Of a stretch of DNA of 64,000 nt, positions 14,701 to 26,700 are shown piece by piece. The DNA is taken from positions 26,056,266 through 26,120,265 of the forward strand of contig NC_084837.1 of assembly GCF_033115175.1 (NCBI RefSeq), in the 5' to 3' direction. Below the pieces are notes generated by a model, which was not told the DNA's origin, did not search any database, and saw only the letters and a program-made list of their open reading frames with translations. Both the position numbers and the translations under genes were made by a program. The DNA is from Lepus europaeus. Its lineage: Eukaryota > Chordata > Mammalia > Lagomorpha > Leporidae. Within the stretch, counting starts at the first letter, position 1; each line of letters opens with the position of its first letter.

Positions 14701-17700
14701 AACAGAGGGAACAGACTTGAGACAGCTGTGATAAAGTCACACTCCCACACTCCGAACAAAACAGACCGGAGCACTAAGTTCAATGACAAACCCTAATGGA
14801 AAAGCTCATTATAAATGCCATCCTTCCAGAATGAAATTTATTTTTCCCGACCTTTATGTTTTTCTTAAATGCTTGAAACCATTCAGCAAAATAATATTTC
14901 ATGTACATTTTCAGTTGAAATGCAAGGATTAAAAAAAAAGGAAATTTAAAAATCTCACAGAGAGCTAATGGTGGGACTGAGTAGAACATAATGCAATGAC
15001 ATCAGAGACTCTACAAAATTGCACATGCCCCCAGACTCACAAGAAGAACTTCACTTCTGGCTTAAGTCAAAAAGTGCTTTATCGTTTACTGAGACTCTTT
15101 TTTTTTAACAAGATAGTTTTATTTATTTGAAAGGCAAAGAGACAGGCAAAGATGTCCTATCTGCTGGCTCACTCCCCAGATGCTGGCTGTGCCGGGCTGT
15201 GCCGGGCTGTGCCCGGACAAAGCCAGGAGCCAGGAATTCAATCCGGACCTCCCACCTGGGTGGCAGGAACCAACCACCTGAGTGATCACCTGCTGCCTCG
15301 CACGGTGCTCACCTGCAGGAGGCTGGATCAGAAGTGGAATCGAGATCAGGACTCAAACCCAGGCACTCCAAGACGCAACGTGGGTGCCCAAGTGGCAGCT
15401 TCAACACTGTGCCAAATGCCCACCCTCAAACTCTCAATATTAACTTCTCCAAATTTTACTGTGAATAAATAAAGCAGACTTTTTTTTTTAAGAGAAGTTT
15501 TTAATGGTGGGAAAAGCAGCAGTATAATGGATAGTTGGAGGAGTGAAATGTGAAGGAAGAATTCTCTGCCTAAATGTGTTCATGTGGGTGCCTTCGTGTA
15601 TTTATTTCATCCAGGTTCTGAAAGAACATTGTCAGCTCCATGGCTCTATATCTAAAATTCATCAAAACTTAACTTTTCAGGATTACATAATTGTGCTGAA
15701 GTTGGCCGGCGCTGCGGCTCACTAGGCTAATCCTCCGCCTTGCGGCGCCGGCACACCGGGTTCTAGTCCCGGTCGGGGCACCGATCCTGTCCCGGTTGCC
15801 CCTCTTCCAGGCCAGCTCTCTGCTGTGGCCAGGGAGTGCAGTGGAGGATGGCCCAAGTGCTTGGGCCCTGCACCCCATGGGAGACCAGGATAAGTACCTG
15901 GCTCCTGCCATCGGATCAGCGCGGTGTGCTGGCCGCAGCGCGCCAACCACGGCGGCCATTGGAGGGTGAACCAATGGCAAAGGAAGACCTTTCTCTCTGT
16001 CTCTCTCTCTCTCACTGTCCACTCTGCCTGTCAAAAAATTTTAAAAAAATAAAATAAAATAAAATAAATTGTGCTGAAGTCAACTTGGTAAGAAATAATT
16101 CAGATAATATCTACATTGCGCTTAAATGGGACAGAACACTTCTGTGTTTCAGTTCCCACCTCTCCCAGCAAAACAAAATTTTTATTATTATCCCATTCCT
16201 GATCTGAAATACTAGAAGAATTCTTCTACTATAAACATATTTATCAGGAAATACATATCTAGTCTTTCCCTTTTTGTTTATGAAGTACAATTTTCAAAGC
16301 CATCCAAAGCTATGAGTTCATATAATACAAAAAAACAAAGACTTGGCATTGGCATTAGTCTGTGTACCTAACTGCATAAGTAATGTACAACGCTTACTGT
16401 TCGAAACACTGAAAAAAATACCTCAAAGATCACTACTACTACAACTGGTATTGTTCTCATAGAGGCAAAAATTTCATGTAGGAAAACATGGTCAGTGCTT
16501 CCGTTTTAGCCATGAAATATCAAGTGGCTGAAAGTACATGGTTCTTTCTGACACAGTTAGAACACAGATCCAGCTTTCTCAGCTTCAACACCAGGAACTG
16601 GTATATTCCACCGTGCTCTCCTGCCTTTTGTTGCACATACTTGGAATTACTTGAAGACATCATCAGGGAAATAACTGAAAATATTGTTCAGTAAAAATCA
16701 AAACAGTGTCGTGTGCAGATGGGACTGTGGAGCAGCAGGGACTGTGGATCAACGCTAGATTAGGTAAGGAGTCGGAGAACCACAAAGTCCAGAGAACGGA
16801 TTAAAACCAATCTCAGGTCCTTCACCTATAGGAGCATGGGCTAAAAACTACTCTTTCAGTAGCTTCGGTTCACTGGGTGTAGAGTTAAGAAGCCTGAAAG
16901 AGATCTAGGATTAGTCTCATCAGACTGAATCTGAGTAATATTTCTCCCACCTACTTGCTGACATGAAATTACCTTAACAGATGCAAAACCCTTCTATTTT
17001 ATTAATAAAAGACACAAATATTAGAATCCAAGTGTTGCCTAAAGGGAAAATGCCTGGTGCTGCTTCTCACTGAGGAGCAGAGGGAAGCAGACACGAGGTG
17101 GAAAGACTGGGGATGGTGTGAGTAACCTGCTCCAGCTCCTGAGCTCCTCGGTCCCTCTGGCGTTTCCTTCCCCTGTGTGGGCCACTTGATACGCTTTCCA
17201 GCCATGTGAAAATTCATTACTGCTTCAAACTAATCTGCATTTGGTCACTGGTAAATGAACAAGTACTGACAGTGTATTTCAAGAGTTTATGAAACATGGG
17301 CTTTCAAAAATCATGAACTTTGGGGGCCGGCACCGTGGCTCACTTGGCTAATCCTCCAGATGCGGTGCCGGCATCCCATATGGGCACCGGGTTCTAGTCC
17401 CGGCTGCTCCTCTTCCAGTCCAGCTCTCTGCTGTGGCCCAGGAAGGCAGTGGAGGATGGCCCAAGTGCTTGGGCCCCTGCACCTGCGTGGGAGACCAGAA
17501 GGAAGCACCCGGCTCCTGGCTTCGGATCGGCGTAGCTCCGGCCGTAGCGGCCATTTGGGGGGTGAACCAACGGAAGGAAGACATTTCTCTCTGTCTCTCT
17601 GTCTAACTCTATCTGTCAAATTAAAAAAAAAAATCATGAACTTTGTTGTAAAAGGACTTTTGAAAAAAGCCTTCATTAAATGAAGGCCTGACCCTCGTGG

Positions 17701-20700
17701 GTAAAGAGTGATGATGGCACTGCGCTAAAAGATGTTTTCTAGAAAATCTTAGCTGACCTGGAGAAAAATGTGTGATTAGCGAAAAAGAAAAGTATTCGTG
17801 AGTGTTCAAGAGAACCATGTGACTACAAACCCTGTTAGTAAAATCCAAGTCAACTGGCACAAATCAGATGTTAAAAGTATCAATGAATTTCAGAGCACAC
17901 AGTTACCTTTTTACAGCACTTACTTTAATTTCTGGTTGAAACCAAGTCTGTGTCTTTGTGTCAAACACGTGGACATCATTGTGCCATCCCCAGAAAATCT
18001 GCTCCTCCTAAAACAGAAATTTTAAAATGTCTAAAAGGTTTTACAATTTTTATTTTGTTAAAGGTTTAAAGCTTTTTTTCCCCCCTTTATTTGAGAGAAA
18101 GAGATAAACACATGCTCCCATCCACTGGTTCACTCTCCAAATTCCCACTGTAGCTGGGACCAAAGCCAGGAGCTGGGAATGCTACCCAGATGTCCCCTAG
18201 GGGTAGCAATGACGAAAACAACTTAAGCTATCACCTGCTGTCTCCCAGGGTTTGCATGGGTGGGAATCTGGAATCAGGACCTGGAGCCAGGAAAGGACAC
18301 CAAGGGTCCTAACCAGCGATCTGAACCCTAGGGCAAACGTCCCCCATCGTTGTTACAGTTTTATTGCATATTTATGGGTAAAATTAAAACTCTTTACCAA
18401 AAAGGAAGTGAGCGCCCCTACACTGAGAAAGCCGTTGCTTCTATCAGGGCCCCACAAAGTGTGCTTCCAATACCACGTGCAGCAGCACCTGGTATGTGTT
18501 CTTCCCACACCACTGCCGGCAGTGAATCATAATTTTCATGTTCACATACCTTCGATTCTTTCAAAGCGCTGTGTCTTTTTAAATTGTGGAAGAAAAGAAT
18601 GACATTTATCTTCTGAAATCTGTCTCCCTACAGCATATGCTCAGAACCTCATCTATGCCGTTAAAAACTTTAGGAGGCCATGGTTTCTGATTCTTTTTTC
18701 CAAAAAGTTCTACTCCATCAAGAAATTTGCTCTTACAGGTCCCAACCATGCTCCCTGTCTTTCTTATCCTCAGGGCCAAAATTCTTTGTCATCAAGGCTC
18801 AGATTTAGCAGTTACATTGTACATGGCATCCTCCAGGTTGCTGAAATCCTCTGTCAGTACTTGAGCTTTTCTCTGTGCCAGTTTTACATTCTGTTAGAAA
18901 TACATCACTTGTTTTTGATAATGCATGGCAAGCAAGTCAAACAAATGCAATAAGTTACTTAGTTTATAACCTAAACAAACAAACAAACAAAAATCTACTT
19001 GTACAATAGAAACTTCAGGACATGTTCATTAGATTAATTAACTATACTAAAAAAAAGAACTTCATTTCACTAAGTAAAAATAATTAGCTATAGGGACTGG
19101 TGCTGTGGCACAGTAGGTTAAGTCTTCATGTGTGATGCTGACATCCCATACGGTTGTCAGTTCGTGTCCAAGCTGCTCCTTTTCTGATCCAGCTCTCTGC
19201 TTATGGCCTGGGAAAGCAGTGGAAGATGGCCCAAGTCCTTGGGTCCCTATACCCATGTGGGAGACCCGGAAGAAGCTCCTGGCTCCTGGTTTTGGCCTGG
19301 CCCAGCCCTGGCTTTTGTGGCCAACTGGGGAGTGAAGCAGCAGATGGAAGACCTGTCTCTCTCTCTCACTCTCTCTCTCTGTCTCTCTCTCTCTCCCTCT
19401 CCCTGCCTGTAACTCTACCTCTCAAATAAATAAATAAAAAATCTTTTTTAAAAATTAGCTATAAATAGTTAAAATTTATATTCTGAAAAATATCAGTAAT
19501 ACTTTAAATAACAAAGTTTTAAATATTTTTTAAAACCCCAAATCCACACGGAAACATGGAGAATTTTAAAAATGTCCATATACAAAGCAACACACATGAA
19601 ATATACAGATTTGCATTAATAATTACAATAATAATATATACTAGTAGAAGGTAAAACTGAGTATCACGGAAGAGTTAGGGAGAAAACGGAGAGGAAACTC
19701 TACTGAAATTAGAGATACAGTGGACCTACATGGAAAGCATGGGTACCTATGGCTCAGGACTCCAGCAGCTAAAAGCCTACACACCAGTGTTGGAAAGTGA
19801 GGTGAAACAAGACCATAGCGGCCTAAACCACTTGTGAAAAAGCTGCAGGAAGAGCCTAGAGGGAACCCAGCTTGGAGCCCCGTTGGGGAGAGTGTACCAG
19901 CCAAACTAGAGGAGAAAAAAAAAAAAAAGGACATGATGGATACGTTTCTCTCTTCCCAATCACTTTACAATGGTATCCTGTAACAAGCCGATAGAGGAGG
20001 CACCATTTTAGACATATGTAACAGCTGTGCCAGCTCATGTCTGTGCACAGCAACCAGCCTAGTGTAGACTCCTGACCTTGGTGGGGAGAACTAACAGGGG
20101 GTTAGGAGCTCGTGACTCTGTGAGGCTTCTGTACTGGGACTGTGAAAAAACTGACCCCTACCTTATATCTTACACAGAAATCCACTCAACATTGATTAGA
20201 GATCTAAATCTATGACCTGACATCATCAAATTATTAGAGAACATTGGGGAAACCATACAAGACAATGGCACAAAGAGTTATTGGACCCCGAGGCACAGGC
20301 AGTCAAAGGCAAAATTAACAAATGCGATTACATCAAATTGAGAAGTTTTTGTACTGCAAAAGGAACAGTCAGGAAAGTGAAGAGGCAACTGACAGAATGG
20401 GAGAAATTATTTGCAAACTATGCAACTGATAAAGGATTAATAACCAGAATCTATAAAGAGATCAAGAAACTCCACAACAACAAAATAAACAACCCACTTA
20501 AGAGATGGGCCAAGGACCTAAACAGACATTTTTCAAAAGAGGAAATCCAAACAGTCAACAGACACAGTAAAAAATATTCAGGATCATTAGCCATCAGGGA
20601 AATACAAATCAAAACCACAGTGAGGTTTCACTTCACCCCAGTTAGAATGGCTTTCATACAGAAATCAACAAACAACAAATGCTGGCAAGGATGTGGAGAA

Positions 20701-23700
20701 AAAGGTACCCTAATTCACTGTTGGTGGGAATGCAAACTGGTAAAACCACTATGGAAGTCAGTTTGGAGATACCGCAGAAATCTGAATATAGTCCTACCAT
20801 ACGACATGGCCATCCCACTCCTCGGAATTTACCCAAGGGAAATTAAACTGGCAAATAAACTGGCCATCTGGGGAGTGAACCAGTCCAGGTTTATTGCAGC
20901 TCAATCCACAATAGCTAAGACATGGAATCAACCTCAATGCCTGTCAATGGAAGACTAGATAAAGAAATTATGGGATATGTATTCTATGGGATATTATACA
21001 GTGGTAAAAAAGAAAAAAAAAACAACTGAGATCTGGTCATTTGCAACAAAATGGATGAATCTGGAAAACATTATGCTGAGTGAAATAAGCCAGTCCCAAA
21101 GGGACAAATACCATATGTTCTCCCTGATCTGTGACAACTAACAGACACCTAAAAGGAAACCTGTAGAAATGAAATGGACACTATGAGAAGCAATGACTTG
21201 AACAGCCCTTGTCTTGAGTGTTGAGGAATAGTTTATTATTTTATTTTTTTACTATTTTCTTTTTCTACTTAATATCATTGGTTGAGCTCTTTACTTTACA
21301 CAGAATTATCCATAGGTGTTTAAATCTAATTGAAAATAGATCCCAGTAAAAACTAAGAGTAGGAATAAGAGAGGGAGGAGATGTACAGTTCGGCACACAT
21401 TCCCATGGACTTGCCCTTAAAGGTAAAGCTATGGCCGGCGCCGTGGCTTAACAGGCTAATCCTCCGCCTTGCGGCGCCGGCACACCGGGTTCTAGTCCCG
21501 GTCGGGGCACCGGATTCTATCCCGGTTGCCCCTCTTCCAGGCCAGCTCTCTGCTATGGCCCGGGAAGGCAGTGGAGGATGGCCCAAGTCCTTGGGCCCTG
21601 CACCCGCATGGGAGACCAGGAGAAGCACCTGGCTCCTGGCTTCGGATCAGCGAGATGCGCCGGCCGCAGCGGCCATTGGAGGGTGAACCAGCGGCAAAAA
21701 GGAAGACCTTCCTCTCTGTCTCTCTCTTTCACTATCCACTCTGCCTGTCAAAAGAAAAAAAAAAAAAGGTAAAGCTAAAAACCTGCCATGGGACTCCAAA
21801 TCCCATTAAGCTGGGTGGTACTAATGCCACTTTATGTGTTAAAGTGATCATATTAAGTGTGTAACTGATCCTATAGATAGGATTAAGTGTCAAAGTGATC
21901 ACATAAATAAGATCAAATGTCTGGTAATAACAATAGATTAAAAAGGTGAGAAAGTTCTAGCATGGGAAGCAGTCCACCCAGCAGACTCACAGAATGGAGA
22001 ACGCCCTAAACAGCACTCTGACCTCGGAGTTAACCCTTAAGGCATTCGGATCTGGCTGAAAAGCCCAAGAAAGCAGTTCAGGCATGGAAAGCCAAGACAC
22101 TGTGGCAAAAAATGATCTACATGAAGGATCTCTGTGAGAGAGATCTCAGTGGAAAGAAGGGGCCATCAAAGAAGGAGGTATTTTTTTCTGAAGGGAAGAG
22201 AGAACTTCCACTTTGATTATGGCCCTGTTTAAATAATGTCAGAGTTTATAGACTCAAGAGGCTTCCATAGCCCTGGCAGCTCATGACAAGAGCCTCAGGT
22301 GATCATTGACGTCATAAATAAGAGTGCCAATTGTTAAATCAACAACAGGAGTCACTATACACTTACTCCCCATGTAGAACCTCTGTCCTTAATGAGTTTT
22401 ACTATGAGAATTCAATGTAAAACTTGTTTTCAAACAGTACTTGATATTTTGTGGGTGCAAATTGTGGAAATCTTTACTTAGTGTTGGTCTTCTGCATATA
22501 AAGTTAATTTAAGGGGCTGGTGCAGTGGTGCAGTAGGTTAATCTGCCTGAGGCACCGGCATGCTATATGGGCGCCAGTTCTAGTCCTGGTTGCTCCTCTT
22601 CTGATCCAGCTCTCTGCTGTATCCTGGGAGGGCAGTGGAGGATGGCCCAAGTGCTTGGGCCCCTGCACCCGCATGGGAGACGAGGAAGAAGCACCTGGCT
22701 TCGGATCAGCGCAGCTACGGCCATTGCAGCCATCTGGGGAGTGAACCAATGGAAGGAAGACTTTTCTCTCTGTCTCTCCCTCTCGCTGTCTATAACTCTA
22801 CCTCTCAAATAAATAAATAAAAAATATTTTTAAAAATAGTTAATCTAAAATGAATCTTAATGAAGAATGGGATGAGAGAGGGAGGAGGAGGTAGGACAGG
22901 AGTAGGGGCAGTAGGGTGGAACTGCTATATTCCTAAAGCTATACCTATGAAATTTATATTCATTAAGTAAAAGCTTTCTAAAAAAAAGAAGGTAAAACTG
23001 AAAAGAGTTATTGTGCATCTTGATGGTGAGATCAATGACTATTTTACAGTTACCTTTTGAAAGAGTTTATTTTTATAATTCATGACTTCTTTCACTAATA
23101 ATGATTTATTCTCCAACTAGCAAAAATAAGTAGGAAAAGTACCACCCCTATCAACTCACTGATTCTTATCCTGAAACAGCTCTGATCTAGTAACAGCTCC
23201 AGTGGACATATCTTTTTAAAAACAGCTACTGTGATGAAATATGAACAAAACTCTCTAGGGTTGTGCCAAAGCCTCCAGTTGTATAACAGAAGCAGGTCCA
23301 GGTGATCAATGATGTAAGAAAAGAAAGTATTATACCCAGCGCCATGAAGGCTAACACCCTTGGTGAAAGCTTCTCCCCCAGCTGGATCCAAATCTAACAG
23401 AGAAAACAGATTTTTTTAAATGTAGTGTCCATTACAGTAAATTGCTAACTGCTATAGTGAGAAACCCTTGAGACCTTGCTAAATTAGAGGAAAATGTAAT
23501 TAGTCTCTTACCCAAGATGCATCATGAACATCAAAACAGTCTTGGAGTTCATTGTGTCTCCTATACCCGTAACCACCAAAATATATTAATCTGAAAAGAT
23601 AAAAATAAAAAAATACACTTTAGGAGTTCTGCTTTCAATCCATTCATAAAAAATTCAAATAGATGCTTTCTTTTACCCTAACAACTAAAAAAAAAAATCT

Positions 23701-26700
23701 AAATTAATTACAAAATCAATGGGCTGAGAAAACATGGAGACCTAAAGCAGTCAGTTCCAGAAAGTGATGAGCTGTTAGTATAAGGAAAAGGACCTATGGC
23801 TGCTTTCACTCTTGGGGTAACAGCAGGAAGAGAATGAATTCAGTACACAGAGGGTTTGTAAAGAGAAACCACCCAAATCTTTAACAGTCACAGGCAGGCT
23901 GGTATGGCCAGGTAGGATCTTAAAAAATACCCAGGTGCAGAGCAGTTTGAGCCCACTCTGTCACTCCTTTACAGTCTTCAGAAAAGGTTCAGGGTCAGTC
24001 ACCACTATCTGGGAGCAGTGGACAGCTGAACAAACTCCCTGAGGCAACCTGAACTTCCAAGCACTCAAGTTTGGGACTGGGCCTCAGAGTCATGCCAAAC
24101 CTTTGTGCCACAGGGGATGGTGGCCTTCAAGGACAAAGGGAAGAGGTACAAGGCTGAAAGAGATCCAAGGTGTAGAAAGCATGAGGACTGGCCCAAAGAC
24201 CTACCACCCAGGAAACCAAACATGGAGAAAGCTCTCATCATTTTGAGAAATGGGAACTCGGCTTTGAAAAACAGCTAAAAAAAAAATATCTAGAAAATTT
24301 ACAGTGCTGAAATACAGGGCACTGGTGAAAGAAAGTTCAGCCTTAAAAATATCTGAAGTTGGTGGTAAACACAGTTAAAAAGCTGAACTACACGTCAAGA
24401 GCCTCGGGTGATCACTGACGTCATCATTAAGAGTGTCAGTTGTTAAATCAACAACAGGAGTCACTGTGCACTTCCTCCCCATGGTGGACCTCTGTCCTTA
24501 ATGAGGTATACTATGAGAATTAATGGTAAAACTTGTCTTCAAACTGTACTTTATACTTTGTGTGTCTGTGTGGGTGCAAATAGTTGAAATCTCTACTTAT
24601 CATAGAGTTGTTCTTCTGTATATAAAGTCAATTAAAAACGAATCTTAATGGAAAATGGAATGGGAGAGGAAGTAGGAGGTGGGATGGGAGTGGGGATGGG
24701 AGGGCAGGAACGGGGGGAAGAAACACTATATCCCTAAAAGCTGTACATACGAAATTTGTATTCATTAAATAAAAACCTTCCAAAAAAAAAAAAAAACTTG
24801 AACAAAGCCCACGCATAGATCAACTACAAATTAGACATCCTTGAGCCCCACTCTGGCAGCCTGAAACATGACCTGCCATGTAACTTTCTGGAGATAAAAA
24901 TAATTTATTCCAATTTTACAGTTCTTTCATATAAAATGTCTAGCATATGATTAAAAATTACAAGATATATGAAAAGGCAACCCACCTCCCTCCTCCCCTA
25001 CCCCGCTCTGTCTCTCTCTCACACACATGCACACACACACACACACAATAATCCATAACTGAGGAGTCAATATAAGCAGATTCAGAGTTGGCCCAAATAT
25101 TTTTTAAAGATTTATTTATTTATTTTTAAAGATTTATTTATTTATTTTAAAGGTAGGGGTGCAGACAGGCAGAGAGAGAGAGAGAGAGAGAGGTCTTCCA
25201 TCTGCTGGTTCACTCCCCAGATGGCTGCAATGGCTGGAGCTGGGCCGATCTGAAGCCGGGAGCCAAAGGCTTCTTCCACATCTCTCTCTCACTTGGGTGC
25301 AGGGGCCCAGGGACTTAGGCCATCTTCTACCATTTTCCCAGGCCATAGCAGAGAGCTGCATCAGAAGCAGAACAGCTGGGACTCAAACCAGCACCCATAT
25401 GAGATGCTGGCACGGCAAGCAGTGGCTTTACCCACTATGCCACCAGCCTCTGGTCCAAATATTAGAATTATCAGAAAGAACCTTTAAAATCACTACAATA
25501 AAAATGCTAATAGATCTAGTGGAGAAAGGCAGACAATCTGCAGGAAGAAATGAGTAATTTAAGCAGAGCCATGGAGCCAAGACAGGGAAATAAATACAAA
25601 TGATAAAAATGGAAAACATGATGTCAGAATGAAAGAATTATTTTGACAGGCTTAACAGTAAGTGGAATACAGCAATGGAAAAAAAACAATTAACTGTAAG
25701 TCAAGTCAGCAGTTCAATAAAAAAATATCCAAAAGGAGACAAAGCAAGATGGCAGCACTGCCAATGGAACATAATGATGCTATGGTAACAGATTCTAAAT
25801 AAAAGGAGATTGATACAATGCTTGATAAATAATTCAAAAGAATGATTATACAATTGCTCAAAGAGACGCAGAGGGGCCTGTGTGGTGACACAGGGGGTTA
25901 AGTCACCACTTGCTGACACCGGCATCCCATGTCAGAGAACTGCTTTCAGTCCAAGTTGCTCCACTACTGATGCAGTTGGGAGGGAAATGGAAGATGGCCT
26001 AAGTGCTTGGGCCCCTGTCACCCATGTGGGAGAACAGGATGGAGTTCCTGGCTTCAGCCTGGCTCAGACCTGGCTGGTGTAGCCTTTTGGGGGAATGAAT
26101 TAGCAGATGTAAGAGCACTCTCTCTCTCTTCTCTTCATCCCTCCCACCTTCCCTTTTTATCATTCTGTGTTTAAAAAAAAAAGCTTAAAAAAAAGAGATA
26201 CAAGAGAACACTGAGAGTATGACAAAATAAAGAAAGCAATGCATGATATGACCAAAAAATTCAGAAAAGACACAGAGATCTTTTTTTAATGATTTATTTT
26301 ATTTATTTGAAAGACAGAGCGAGAGGTAGAGACAGAGAGAGAGAGAGGTCTTCCATCCGCTGGTTCACTCCCCAAATGGCTGCAATGGCCGGAGCTGAAG
26401 CCAGGGGCCAGGAGCTTCCTCCAAGTCTCCCATGCGGGTGCAGGGGCCCAAAGACTTGGGCCATCCCCCACTGCTATCCCAGGCCACAGCAGAGAGTTGG
26501 ATTGGAAGAGGAGCAGCCAGGACTAGAACCGGTGCCCATGTGGGATGGTGGCGCTTCAGGCCAGAGCTTTAACCCACTGCGCCACTGTGCCACAGCGCCA
26601 GCCCCAACACAGAGATCTTGAAAAAGAACTAAGGGGCTGGTGTTGTGGTGTAGTGGGTTAAACCACTGCCTGCAGCGCTGGCATCCCACATGGGTGCCAG

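Larger units (their letters stand above)
13640..15107. other. Around KLHDC1 exons 7-8, SINE-free
   Basis: Apart from the two exons, AT-rich intron without recognised repeats. Confidence 0.6.
19661..22986 (+). mobile_element. LINE-1 insertion with target-site duplication, internally deleted, two nested SINEs
   Basis: The 15-base direct repeat AGAAGGTAAAACTGA at 19646-19660 and 22987-23001 flanks the element exactly. From about 20140 the sequence is the decayed C-terminal part of ORF2 (225-residue open stretch 20281-20958, with motifs such as [14 protein letters not shown] and [11 protein letters not shown]). It is followed by a long 3' UTR ending in CATTAAGTAAAAGCTTTCT and an A-rich tail. The first 480 bases are not ORF2 and may be 5' UTR, so most of ORF1/ORF2 is missing. 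CSINEs sit at 21431-21766 and 22513-22838. The element cannot move on its own. Confidence 0.85.

Noticed and set aside
20281..20958. 225-residue open frame as a gene
   Set aside because: It is the remnant C-terminal part of LINE-1 ORF2, without the reverse transcriptase core, and interrupted soon after.
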